This document shows, in pieces, positions 7,524-15,764 of a DNA stretch of 44,789 bases. Both the position numbers and the translations under genes were made by a program. The stretch comes from Enterococcus sp. (GTDB lineage: Bacteria > Bacillota > Bacilli > Lactobacillales > Enterococcaceae), in contig NZ_JALAHI010000015.1 of assembly GCF_022711995.1 (NCBI RefSeq), positions 1 to 44,789 on the forward strand, written 5' to 3'. The first letter of the stretch is position 1, and the number at the start of each line of letters is the position of its first letter. Under the pieces are notes generated by a model, which searched no databases, had not been told where the DNA came from, and saw only the letters and a program-made list of their open reading frames with translations.

Positions 7524-8507
7524 TCAACTTTTTATCAGTTGTTTGACCATTTGTAGTTGTCGTTTGGTAAATTCTGTACCGCCACAATAAAGCTCATCTT
7601 CGTATTCACAAATCAAATAGCCTGAAAAATCAGAATCTTGAACGACCGCTAAAATCTCTTTATAGGGGATACTTGGTTCAACCAGATCCTCACCTAGATA
7701 ATGGAATTTCCCGTGTAACTCAAAGCTGTACGGCAAAATTTCTTCCAGCTCGTTTAACAGGCGAGGCAACTCGGCTTTAGGTTTAAATTGGACAAAACCA
7801 TACATTCCTTGTAAGACTGTCTGAATGGCTGGATGCGCCCCTTGAGCCACTAAATTAGCCTGTGCTTCTTTCAACGGAACCCCGTCATAGCGCATCTTAG
7901 CTGCTTGCTGCAGATGTTCTTCGCTGACCCCTGCTTCCAACGCTTTTATCCACTGTGCTTGATTGGGGGCAATGGCAAAACAACCAAAATCCGGGATAAA
8001 CCCAAGATGTTGCGACTTGGTCTTTTTGATTACTGCTAAATATTCTTTCATTAACGGTGACAATGGTGATTCCGGATTGTGAATTTCGATTCCCACCCGA
8101 ATATCGTATAATTCAGCATAAGGCGCCAAGCGTTCAAAGGCTTGTGGGGATAACATATACTGAGCTCGCATCACCTTGCAGCCTAGCTGATGAGCTGTTT
8201 TTAAATCTATGATGGTATCTGCTAACATCTCATCATCCGTCAGATTACGGTCATGCATCATTCCTTTGTCATTATTCGCTCCGTAGCCAACCGGCCCAAT
8301 GCCATACTCTGCTTTTAATGATTGGATTAATCCCAGAAATTCATCACTGACATTGGGATAATCCGGCAGCATTTGCGTTCCAACGATTTCATATCCCGTT
8401 GCGCCGGCTAGCGCTGCTTGCTTGACACATTCAGCGAAATCATACTCGTAACGAGCATATTCCGTTCCATAGCAAAAGAGCGTCACACCTAAATTTATTT
8501 CACTCAT
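7524..8507 (-). CDS. TIM-barrel epimerase-fold protein, C-glycoside deglycosidase alpha-type (copy 2)
   Basis: 327-residue paralogue of the protein at 3381-4358. Predicted Mn-site and catalytic residues are Glu141 and His143 (IEIHNP), Asp173 (IPDFGCF), His265 (ELHGKFH) and Glu301/Glu303 (CEYEDE). The MLPxxPNxSDxF segment near residue 47 is shared with copy 1, but most of the remaining sequence differs, so the duplication is old. The start overlaps the stop of its beta-subunit gene by eight bases, as expected for a translationally coupled hetero-oligomer. GGAG precedes the ATG. Predicted to cleave 3-oxo-glycosides with its beta partner; substrate probably distinct from copy 1. Confidence 0.8.
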   Translation of the reverse strand: MSEINLGVTLFCYGTEYARYEYDFAECVKQAALAGATGYEIVGTQMLPDYPNVSDEFLGLIQSLKAEYGIGPVGYGANNDKGMMHDRNLTDDEMLADTIIDLKTAHQLGCKVMRAQYMLSPQAFERLAPYAELYDIRVGIEIHNPESPLSPLMKEYLAVIKKTKSQHLGFIPDFGCFAIAPNQAQWIKALEAGVSEEHLQQAAKMRYDGVPLKEAQANLVAQGAHPAIQTVLQGMYGFVQFKPKAELPRLLNELEEILPYSFELHGKFHYLGEDLVEPSIPYKEILAVVQDSDFSGYLICEYEDELYCGGTEFTKRQLQMVKQLIKS

Positions 8508-8940
8508 CTTCTTCTCCTTCTAGTTTGATCGTTACTTTGTCACCCGAATCTAACGGCATAAAGTCATGTCCCGGTCCAATCTGCATATAAGGGATTCGGA
8601 GCATCAGTTTCAGCTCGATGTCATGGGAACCGCTGATTCCTTCCGGACAAAGAACCTGAATCGTTGCCAAGTCAACTTGACGCCAAAATTCTGTGACTGC
8701 GTACTTCAATTTATATAAAGGAAGTTCTTTGCCGTTTAATTGGAACGTAACTGCTTCATCAGAAACTTTCTTGCCATCAATATGGACTTCCAGCAACTCA
8801 ATGTCCGAAAGATAATGTCCTCTGTAGTAGGCTAATTGAACATCAAAGCGCATCCCTTTATTTTTTCCATTGATGTAAATCGGCTGGATAGACTCTTTTT
8901 TGATGATCTGTTGGTTCAACTTCATGCGCATCGCAAACAT
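8500..8940 (-). CDS. C-glycoside deglycosidase beta subunit-like (CGDB, DUF6379), copy 2
   Basis: 146-residue beta-rich protein homologous to the one at 4369-4761. The shared landmarks are YYRG (38-41), IDG (54-56), Trp86, GIS (101-103) and RIPY (115-118). Members of this family are the small subunit of C-glycoside-cleaving enzymes and are nearly always encoded beside the TIM-barrel subunit, as here with an eight-base overlap. The start at 8940 has AGGAGG six bases upstream. The C-terminus is longer and more acidic (EGEEDE) than copy 1. It is the second gene of the operon, 12 bases after the TIM-barrel gene at 8953. Confidence 0.8.
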   Translation of the reverse strand: MFAMRMKLNQQIIKKESIQPIYINGKNKGMRFDVQLAYYRGHYLSDIELLEVHIDGKKVSDEAVTFQLNGKELPLYKLKYAVTEFWRQVDLATIQVLCPEGISGSHDIELKLMLRIPYMQIGPGHDFMPLDSGDKVTIKLEGEEDE

Positions 8941-8952
8941 CTTTTTCCTCCT

Positions 8953-9867
8953 CTATAAAACGAAATTCCTTAAATACTTCGTACTCAGTGTGACTGATTT
9001 CTTGACGTCCTCATAATTTTTTTCGAATGCTTTATCTTCGATTTCAATACATGAATAGCCGTCAAAGCCGATATCGGTTAATGCAGATACATAGCTTGCC
9101 CAGTTTACATCTCCTAGCCCGGGCAGCTTAGGACTCATGTAGTTAAGGGGTGTAGCCATCACACCGACATCTTTCAATTTTTCGGCATATAGCTTGATGT
9201 CTTTGTAATGAACATGGAAAAGTTTATCTTTAAATTCATATAAAGGGGCGATATAGTCGATTTGCTGCCAGACAAAATGCGAAGGATCATAGTTTAGTCC
9301 AAGCATCGGACTGTCCAATCGTTTGAAGACTTCCCGCCAAATAGCAGGTGTCGTCATCAGATTTTGTCCACCTGGCCATTCATCTTCAGTAAAAAGCATC
9401 GGACAATTTTCAATGGCGATTCTCACGTTTTTCTCTTCTGCGTATTTAAGGATTGGTTTCCAGACACGCACCATCTCAGTCAAATTCTCTGATAAGGATT
9501 TTGTTTGCATTCTGCCAATAAAAGTAGTTACCAAATGGATCCCCATCAAGTCTGCTGCATCGATCAATCGATACAAATGATCGATCGCTGCTTGACGTTT
9601 TTGCAAATCCTCGTCTAGTGGATTTGGATAATAGGCAAGTGCTGAGATCTCAACATTTTTACTTGCCGCGTAATCGGTAATTTTTTGGGCTGTTTGCTCA
9701 TTTAGGTTTGTGACATCTATATGGGAGACCCCCGCATATCTACGGGTTGCTTTTTCCACCGGCCAACAAGCAACCTCCACACAATCCAATCCATTTTCTG
9801 CTACGATATCAATCATTTCTTCAAAATTACTCTGATCAAAAATCGCACTGACTATCCCTAGTTTCAT
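8953..9867 (-). CDS. Sugar phosphate isomerase/epimerase family protein (TIM barrel), IolE/Hyi type
   Basis: First gene of the glycoside operon, 304 residues with an AP-endonuclease-2 fold. Likely metal ligands are Glu153 (IAIENCP), Asp194 and His197 (YDPSHFVW), His220 (FHVHYKD) and Glu275 (CIEIED). The layout is that of classical xylose-isomerase-like epimerases, dehydratases and lyases, and it is clearly different from the two alpha subunits (they have PDFG and HGKF). It may process the released 3-keto- or 1,5-anhydro-sugar, for example by epimerisation or hydration. GAGGTGA precedes the ATG. The upstream segment 9868-9982 must hold the operon promoter. Confidence 0.8.
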   Translation of the reverse strand: MKLGIVSAIFDQSNFEEMIDIVAENGLDCVEVACWPVEKATRRYAGVSHIDVTNLNEQTAQKITDYAASKNVEISALAYYPNPLDEDLQKRQAAIDHLYRLIDAADLMGIHLVTTFIGRMQTKSLSENLTEMVRVWKPILKYAEEKNVRIAIENCPMLFTEDEWPGGQNLMTTPAIWREVFKRLDSPMLGLNYDPSHFVWQQIDYIAPLYEFKDKLFHVHYKDIKLYAEKLKDVGVMATPLNYMSPKLPGLGDVNWASYVSALTDIGFDGYSCIEIEDKAFEKNYEDVKKSVTLSTKYLRNFVL

Positions 9868-9888
9868 GATCTCACCTCAACTTCTTTC

Positions 9889-9917
9889 TATACTCGAAGT
9901 ATAAAACGCTTTCTTTT
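9889..9917 (-). promoter_or_regulatory. Palindrome and partial cre in the glycoside operon promoter region
   Basis: TATACT-CGA-AGTATA (9889-9903) is a perfect six-base-arm palindrome. Next to it, AAAACGCTTTC resembles a catabolite (cre) site but misses the conserved TG. TTATACT read on the minus strand could be a -10 element, though no good -35 is seen. The likely ligands are the AraC-GH39 regulator and CcpA; both are guesses. Confidence 0.35.
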
Positions 9918-9982
9918 TTCCAGCTCTCAGATTTTTGTGATGCCTCATTGCGATTTTTGTTTTGTTTTTTTCTATAAACAAA

Positions 9983-10017
9983 AAAAGACAAAAACGATCG
10001 TATCGTTTTTGTCTTTT
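9983..10017 (-). terminator. Terminator of the AraC-GH39 gene
   Basis: A perfect 16-base stem (AAAAGACAAAAACGAT with its complement) with a three-base loop is followed on the minus strand by a run of T. It separates the regulator gene from the operon it faces, so the operon needs its own promoter in 9868-9982. Confidence 0.85.
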
Positions 10018-10032
10018 CCTCTCAGGTGGCTT

Positions 10033-12336
10033 TTACCGTCTTTTTTTGATATTTATCACATAAAATTCATTGGTGACGAGCTTTTTATTGATCACTAGCC
10101 GGTTTTGTCTTACTTCAACGACTTCTAGTGTTTGAAGATGAGTGCTTTTTGCTTCTAAATATTTGATGTCAGAGTCTCTTAATTCTTGTAGAAAGTTTAA
10201 CTTAGACCACTGATTGAACAGATCACCATGATCCTTTAAACAAGAGAATATTCTTAATTCATAAGTCCCATTGGATATGTTCGATAAGACAATCTCTTCC
10301 TCATGCTCAACCTCTTCAAAAAATTGACTGATTTCGGTCACTTTCAAGTTAGACTCATCTTTCAAATAATATAGGCTATTAGGGTGTGTGTAATGATGCC
10401 CCAATATGAAATACTCATTTTCTTCGGAAGAACACACCAAGTGTTTTTCATCTTTACACTGAAAGTAAGCCCCATGCAACTGATCGAATAATTTCATTGC
10501 ATGCATGGCTGGTTTGAAAAGTCCATTTTTACTCAAAAGACCATTCCCACCGGTCAATAACCCTTGATAATGCCCTTTTTGCACTAAATCAGTCGAGAGC
10601 CAATAACCTAGCCCATCAACTTGATCAAATAGATCGATCAGACTTTTTATAATAAATGCGCCTTTATAAAGGCTATCATTTAGTAGATTGCTTCTGGAAA
10701 CTGTATTGCTCCATTCAGATATATAGATAGGCTTATTGGTATCGATCTGCTTTAATGCTTGGACTTGATTCTTTAAAAAATCGGGATCTGTTACCCGTTG
10801 ATAGTTTCGTTTCTCTCTCACAAGCCGATTGGAGTAAGGGAATAATGCAAAAGAATAGAAATCAAAGGTGCAATCAGAAAGTTCTTCGTTGATAAAAGAA
10901 CGAACTTCCAAACGGTTGGTCATCACAAATGTACCACCCCCGATTGAAATATTTGGTAATAGTTGTTTACAAATCGCGTAGGTCATTTGATAAAAAGAGC
11001 AATAGCGAGAAACGGAATCGTGATCTTCTGGCGCATTGGCAACAATTTCTATTTTCCACTTGGAAACCGTCTGCGTCCCATAGCGGTTTAACAAATGTAA
11101 ACAAAACTGCTGGATCATGGCTTGCCATTTTTCTTTTGGGTACTCACTTTCTTTAAATGAATGACAGATTTTATTTAGAGCTAACCATGGAGTTAATCCA
11201 AGATGGATCAGAGAATCAATAATCTCATCGATCATATCATACTGATCAAAGGTTTCTCCCAAGAGTTTAGCTGAAAAGATCCCCCAGATCCTGCCGTACT
11301 TAAATGTCAAATTCTGCTGTAACATAGAAAGCTGCTGCCGCAGACTATTGTTCAAGACGATTTCGGCTGCCCCGATATTCAAAATCTTGCCCCATGTTTC
11401 GCGGATAGGCATTTTCTCTGCTCTATTTATCTCAAATCGATAATAGGATTTATGCCCAGAACTCACCTCTAGTTTTTCTTCTTTATATTGCTGGAAAGAC
11501 TGCTTTATCTCATCATCGAATGTATAAGGGGAGACTGCTTTACGAGTCTGGTATTTCTTTCGATAACTAGAGGGCGTGCTCTGATATAATTCTTTAAACT
11601 TCTTATTAAAGCCGTTCACACTAAAAAAACCATTATCGATCGCAATTTGCGTGATTGGTTTTTCTGTTTCTATCAAGTCTTGCATAGCATGCTGCATACG
11701 AACATCACTCAAATAATCTTTAAAATTTCTAGCCATATTTTTTTTGAAAAACTTAGAAAAATAAGCAATATCCATATGTACCAACTCAGACATCTCGGTT
11801 AATGTCAGATTCTCATAATATCTTTCCTTGATCGTTCTGGTAATCTTTTGTATTCGTTGATCTTCTTCAAAGGTTTCCATCGTTTGTTCCAAAAATAAAC
11901 TGCTTAATTCATTTAAAAGCTGATAAACTTTACTCATTTGTAGAAAATTGGTTTTGTCATTCTCATAAATCAGCAAATCAATGATCTCGCTCACTAATTG
12001 TCGCAATGAGGCATAATTCTTATTGGGATTCTCGATGGAATTACAATAAAAGCTGATCCGTTCAACTTCTAATGCTTGTGATAACAAAAAGGAAGAGATG
12101 GAAAAAGAAAAAAGCAGACTTTCTTTTTCTGCCAGAAGTTCATAATTTTCATGTTTGTTAACGACTACAAAATCATCGGCCTTCATGGCGTAGCCTTTTC
12201 CATCAATCGTTAAACTGGCTTTTCCTCTCATCAGAAAGAGCAAATCTGTTGTACGAATGTCCTCTTTTTTTAGGTTCGCATGTGATAATAGTTTTATATC
12301 GCTTTGGTTGTCCAAGTATTGGATAATTTTGCTCAT
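10033..12336 (-). CDS. AraC-family regulator fused to a GH39-like domain
   Basis: 767 residues from the ATG at 12336, chosen for AGGAGG six bases upstream rather than the ATG at 12357. An N-terminal cupin-like sensor covers about residues 15-90. A double helix-turn-helix AraC domain at about 165-262 has ITQIAIDNGFFSVNGFNKKFKE as its second reader. A long C-terminal region (about 300-700) resembles GH39 beta-xylosidases. In that domain the nucleophile Glu is kept (ISEWS), but the acid/base position of the family NEP motif reads NAP, so it should bind a glycoside without hydrolysing it. It most likely senses the glycoside substrate and activates the operon at 821-9867, which starts about 170 bases downstream on the same strand. 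Confidence 0.85.
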   Translation of the reverse strand: MSKIIQYLDNQSDIKLLSHANLKKEDIRTTDLLFLMRGKASLTIDGKGYAMKADDFVVVNKHENYELLAEKESLLFSFSISSFLLSQALEVERISFYCNSIENPNKNYASLRQLVSEIIDLLIYENDKTNFLQMSKVYQLLNELSSLFLEQTMETFEEDQRIQKITRTIKERYYENLTLTEMSELVHMDIAYFSKFFKKNMARNFKDYLSDVRMQHAMQDLIETEKPITQIAIDNGFFSVNGFNKKFKELYQSTPSSYRKKYQTRKAVSPYTFDDEIKQSFQQYKEEKLEVSSGHKSYYRFEINRAEKMPIRETWGKILNIGAAEIVLNNSLRQQLSMLQQNLTFKYGRIWGIFSAKLLGETFDQYDMIDEIIDSLIHLGLTPWLALNKICHSFKESEYPKEKWQAMIQQFCLHLLNRYGTQTVSKWKIEIVANAPEDHDSVSRYCSFYQMTYAICKQLLPNISIGGGTFVMTNRLEVRSFINEELSDCTFDFYSFALFPYSNRLVREKRNYQRVTDPDFLKNQVQALKQIDTNKPIYISEWSNTVSRSNLLNDSLYKGAFIIKSLIDLFDQVDGLGYWLSTDLVQKGHYQGLLTGGNGLLSKNGLFKPAMHAMKLFDQLHGAYFQCKDEKHLVCSSEENEYFILGHHYTHPNSLYYLKDESNLKVTEISQFFEEVEHEEEIVLSNISNGTYELRIFSCLKDHGDLFNQWSKLNFLQELRDSDIKYLEAKSTHLQTLEVVEVRQNRLVINKKLVTNEFYVINIKKRR

Positions 12337-12369
12337 GTCACTCCTCCTATTGAACATTGTGAAATCGCT

Positions 12370-12486
12370 TTATTCACTGATACTAACATATTCCAACATG
12401 AAAAAACAGCCTTCTTTTTCCATTGCATAGGCTCTTTTGGCAGACACTAGAGAAGATGCTTCTGCCAGCAGAAGCAACGCACCCAT
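12370..12486 (-). other. Possible 38-codon small ORF or leader ahead of the AraC-GH39 gene
   Basis: An ATG at 12486 with a weak GAAGG site opens a 38-codon frame with a hydrophobic start (MGALLLLAEASS) and an EKEGCFFMLEY tail. It contains a perfect hairpin of eight-base arms (GCTTCTGC, 12458-12475). It may be a leader peptide, a secreted small peptide or chance. No family is recognised. The rest of 12337-12528 holds no other gene. Confidence 0.25.
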
Positions 12487-12528
12487 AAGATAAAAACCTT
12501 CATTTTTTTCACAAAAAAAGAGGTTAAA

Positions 12529-12600
12529 CAAAAGTAAGCGGGTAATTGGTACCACAATTGCTCTGTATGCAATAGACAACCAATAATCTTCTTACTTTTG
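12529..12600 (-). terminator. Nested hairpin terminator after the mhq-type operon
   Basis: CAAAAGTAAG (12529-12538) pairs with CTTACTTTTG (12591-12600), enclosing ATTGGT/ACCAAT and ATTGC/GCAAT stems. T-rich sequence follows on both strands. It lies just after the hydrolase gene and should end that operon. Confidence 0.65.
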
Positions 12601-12607
12601 TTTTTCC

Positions 12608-13213
12608 TCATTTCCCCACTATCTGTTTCAACCACGCCTGTGATTTCACAACTTCTTGATAGGTTAATTGATGACTTGGGGTCCAAACATATTCTATTTG
12701 TGCACCCCGAGACTCAAGAATCCTTTGCACATATTTGCTGTCTTCCACAGAGACGATAGGGTCCTTCAGACCAAAACTCATAAATACGTTTGTTTGTGCC
12801 AGTAGGTGATTGGGTAATTTCGATATTGGATACATTGGATGGTACAAAATCGCTCTTTGAAAAAGAGCACTGAATTCCAGCAATAGGTGGAGCGCAATAT
12901 TGGCTCCATTAGAGTAACCAACCAAGACAACTTGTTCGATTGAGAAACCTTTTTCATTAGCGACTTCTTGAATGAATGCTGCCAGTTCTTGCCCCCGAAT
13001 CATTAAATCTTCTTCGTCATAGATGCCTTCTGCTAATCGTTTGAAATAGCGGGGCATACCATTCTCTAAGACATTGCCGCGAATACCCAGCAATGATGCC
13101 TGGGGATCTAGGTCGTGACCTAACTCCAGCAAAGAGCGTTCATCGCCACCGGTGCCGTGTAATAAGATGAGTACCGGAGCCTCCGGTTTTCCTTGGTGAA
13201 AGATAAAGTTCAT
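12608..13213 (-). CDS. Alpha/beta hydrolase, MhqD-like carboxylesterase
   Basis: Cytosolic serine hydrolase of the phospholipase/carboxylesterase group, 201 residues. The oxyanion segment is LLHGTGGDE near residue 17. The nucleophile elbow is GYSNG (Ser about 100), the acid lies in FGLKDPIV, and the catalytic His is in TPSHQLT near the end. Bacillus MhqD, a member of this family, is co-regulated with ring-cleaving dioxygenases in the quinone response. Its start overlaps the flavin reductase stop by four bases. It is the last gene of the MhqR-controlled operon. It may hydrolyse esters or lactones formed after ring cleavage; the actual substrate is unknown. Confidence 0.8.
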   Translation of the reverse strand: MNFIFHQGKPEAPVLILLHGTGGDERSLLELGHDLDPQASLLGIRGNVLENGMPRYFKRLAEGIYDEEDLMIRGQELAAFIQEVANEKGFSIEQVVLVGYSNGANIALHLLLEFSALFQRAILYHPMYPISKLPNHLLAQTNVFMSFGLKDPIVSVEDSKYVQRILESRGAQIEYVWTPSHQLTYQEVVKSQAWLKQIVGK

Positions 13214-13830
13214 TTGTCCTCCTTCTCCTTTGGTCGTGCCAAATCGAAGATCTCGCCGATCTCAGCATACGAATTTCCCGCCAATCGGCTAACTGCCGCC
13301 AATTTTTTGGGATTGATTTTTCCTTCTTCATAGACCTCTTCATTAATCTGATATCCCGTGATTTTAAGTAAGAGCAGATCTACTTTGGTCTCTTCTTCGA
13401 TAATCGGTATGTGTTGATAAAGGGTGGTTTCAAAACGAATTTTCGCCTCTTGCAATCCGGGTACGCCTATCGTTTGAGAAGGGACGGGCGTAAAATTTGC
13501 GACGGTTAATTCGCTTTGTTCTGCCGGTAACAGTGCCGCTGCCTGATTGGCTGCCGCCACATTGCTACGATCCAAGATATGGATCACCGCTTCCTTGGTT
13601 GTTAATAAGTTATGAGCTGTATCTTTCATCCCGCCCTTTTTTCGCTGAACAGCGATCGAAACGATGGCGGGTTCTGAACTGACGATCGAAAAGAAACTAA
13701 AAGGGGCAATATTTAGTGTTCCCTCAGCCGACCGTGTCGTTACGACGGCAACTGGTCGCGGGATGATCGAGCCAATCAATAACTTATAATTTTCTCTTTG
13801 CGTCAGACTTTGGGGATCCAAATGAATCAT
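13210..13830 (-). CDS. Flavin reductase-like (FMN-binding) protein
   Basis: 206 residues of the flavin reductase-like domain family (DIM6/NTAB). The N-terminal signature IPRPVAVVTT, followed by the NIAPFSFFSIVSSEP segment, forms the FMN phosphate site, and KDTAHNL comes further along. These proteins bind FMN and either reduce it for a partner oxygenase or act directly on quinone-like substrates. It sits between a ring-cleaving dioxygenase-like gene (51 bases) and the hydrolase (ATGA overlap), so it should be expressed under quinone or phenolic stress. GAGGTG precedes the ATG. Confidence 0.8.
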   Translation of the reverse strand: MIHLDPQSLTQRENYKLLIGSIIPRPVAVVTTRSAEGTLNIAPFSFFSIVSSEPAIVSIAVQRKKGGMKDTAHNLLTTKEAVIHILDRSNVAAANQAAALLPAEQSELTVANFTPVPSQTIGVPGLQEAKIRFETTLYQHIPIIEEETKVDLLLLKITGYQINEEVYEEGKINPKKLAAVSRLAGNSYAEIGEIFDLARPKEKEDK

Positions 13831-13881
13831 AAAGCACCTCTATCCTTTTCTGTTTTTACTTAAGAACTTCCTGCTTGTAAA

Positions 13882-14772
13882 CTAAACAGTCAATTTTGGT
13901 AAATGAGCCGTGATTTCTCCGCGGCGCTCTTCAAATTGAGGGGGCAATTTGAGGGCTTTCCCAAGGGTTTCCAATGGTTCATCGATGAGAAATCCCGGCG
14001 TTTCCGTGGCAATCTCAAAAAGAATCGTACCAGGCTCTTTAAAATAGACGGCTTTGAAATAGTTACGATCTTTGATTTCTGTAACACCATACCCTTTTGT
14101 ATAAAGATCATCTTGCCAGTTGATTTGGCTTTCCTCATTGGGGACCGACCAGGCAATATGATGGACGGTACCTACACCCCAACGACCAGGTTTCATTGGC
14201 TCTGTTGGTAGGAGAATCTCGTGTTTCACTGGTCCAGCAGTCACTAATCGGCGGTTTGACTCTGTCTCCGCTACCACTTGCAGCCCCAGATCCTGGGTCA
14301 ACGTCTTAAATGTTTCCTCTGGCTTAGCAGAGAGTAAGACCGCTCCATGGAACCCAAGAATCGCATTGGTTTCCGCTGCTTCCCCTTCCACTAACGCTAA
14401 AGACAGTTCATGAGGATCTTGAAGCTCCAATGTTGGTTGCCCAAAAAGCTGACTTTCATAGACAGAGACTTGATGTTGGGCCAAATGTTGTTTCCAATAG
14501 TCGCTGCTGCCTTTAGGAATGCGAAAGGCAATCGTGCCCACCTGTCCGCTACCGACACGGCCAGGATGCGCATTGATCCATGGGAAAAAGGTAATGATGG
14601 TGCCATTTTCAATGGACGGATTGCTGTAATAGAGATGATACGTATATGGATCATCAAAGTTGACGGTTTGTTTGACTAAACGCAAGCCTAATACTTCGCG
14701 GTAGAAGTCTACATTTACTTGCGGGTCACCGACGATTGCGGATATATGGTGGATTTGTTGAATGGGTTGCAT
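13882..14772 (-). CDS. Ring-cleaving dioxygenase-like protein, MhqO/MhqE type (second copy)
   Basis: 296 residues with two vicinal-oxygen-chelate (glyoxalase) modules. Metal ligands are expected in IHHISAI near residue 6, in VHHIAWS near 206, and in ILFEIATETPGF near 257. Such proteins are linked to thiol-dependent ring opening of hydroquinones and resistance to quinones. The start at 14772 has AAGGAGG eight bases ahead; an ATG further up at 14811 would overlap the previous gene. It shares the same layout as the upstream gene (14786-15754), from which it is separated by 13 bases, and represents an older tandem duplication. Confidence 0.85.
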   Translation of the reverse strand: MQPIQQIHHISAIVGDPQVNVDFYREVLGLRLVKQTVNFDDPYTYHLYYSNPSIENGTIITFFPWINAHPGRVGSGQVGTIAFRIPKGSSDYWKQHLAQHQVSVYESQLFGQPTLELQDPHELSLALVEGEAAETNAILGFHGAVLLSAKPEETFKTLTQDLGLQVVAETESNRRLVTAGPVKHEILLPTEPMKPGRWGVGTVHHIAWSVPNEESQINWQDDLYTKGYGVTEIKDRNYFKAVYFKEPGTILFEIATETPGFLIDEPLETLGKALKLPPQFEERRGEITAHLPKLTV

Positions 14773-14785
14773 CGTTTTTACCTCC

Positions 14786-15754
14786 TTAACTATGGCTGCG
14801 AGTGGTATCAAATGGCTTGATTGCTTTTTCGATCATTGCCCGGCGGTCTTCCAAAAACGGCGCCAGCGATAATTTTTCCCCCAAAGTTTCGTAAGGCTCG
14901 TCACCCATGAAGCCAGGTTCATCTGTCGCTAATTCAAAAAGAATATGTCCGACACGTACATACAGTGATTCAAAGTAGTAGCGGTCCACATAGCCGGAAT
15001 TCGCAAGACCCAAATTTTCAAAAACTTCTTGCCAGACAGCTAATGACTGGCGATCCGCTAAACGAAAGGCGACATGATGCACTTCCCCGTCTCCTTGTTG
15101 TGCTTGTGGGCTTGTGGTATCTTCGACTAAGACGATTTCTGCTCCATTGCCCCCCTCGCCAACTTCTAATAGCGTGCGACTGCCTTCTTGAGCGATGGCT
15201 TTAAATCCAAAGACATTTTCCAATAATCCTTTGAAATCGGCAAAATAGGAAACGGAGATTTCGACTGGACCTAAACCATAAATGGCGAATTCTTCCGGAA
15301 CTGGCCCTTGTTTCCATGGAATACCTGCTTTGACGCCTTGATTGTGTTCATCAGAAATCAATTGGTAAGACTGCTGATCAAAATCCCAGAAGCGCAACAC
15401 TTTTTTACCAAATTCTGTTGTGATCGCTTGATGTTTCACATCAAATGTTTCAAAACGCTTTTTATAATAGTCTAATGCAGCATCGGAGGGCACGCGAAAT
15501 CCTGTACGGGTAATTGCATTTGTTCCTTTGCTGCCTCGATCGGTATTTGGGAAGTCAAAGAATGTCATCGTGGTTCCTGGGGAACCTAGGTCATCTGCAA
15601 AATACGTGTGGTAGGTATAAATATCATCTTGATTGACGGTTTTCTTCACTAAACGCATCCCTAAAATCTCTGTAAAGAAGTGATAGTTTCTTTCGACATC
15701 ACTGGTCATGGCTGTCACATGGTGGACACCTAATAATTGGTCTTGTTTTCTCAT
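14786..15754 (-). CDS. Ring-cleaving dioxygenase-like protein, MhqA/MhqO type (first copy)
   Basis: 322 residues, two vicinal-oxygen-chelate modules. His in GVHHVTAM (about residue 11), His in EVHHVAFR and Glu in ILFELATDEPGF form the expected Fe-binding triad. Family members in Bacillus and Staphylococcus are induced by methylhydroquinone and catechol and protect the cell. It directly follows the MarR-type repressor by ten bases and is therefore under the MhqR-like box at 16213-16230. Beside a glycoside operon that would release phenolic aglycones, a detoxifying role is sensible, though unproven. Confidence 0.87.
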   Translation of the reverse strand: MRKQDQLLGVHHVTAMTSDVERNYHFFTEILGMRLVKKTVNQDDIYTYHTYFADDLGSPGTTMTFFDFPNTDRGSKGTNAITRTGFRVPSDAALDYYKKRFETFDVKHQAITTEFGKKVLRFWDFDQQSYQLISDEHNQGVKAGIPWKQGPVPEEFAIYGLGPVEISVSYFADFKGLLENVFGFKAIAQEGSRTLLEVGEGGNGAEIVLVEDTTSPQAQQGDGEVHHVAFRLADRQSLAVWQEVFENLGLANSGYVDRYYFESLYVRVGHILFELATDEPGFMGDEPYETLGEKLSLAPFLEDRRAMIEKAIKPFDTTRSHS

Positions 15755-15764
15755 TTTTTCTTCC

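Noticed and set aside
12447-12686. 79-codon minus-strand frame overlapping the end of the hydrolase gene
   Set aside because: It runs through the terminator hairpin, has no ribosome site and is a frame shadow.
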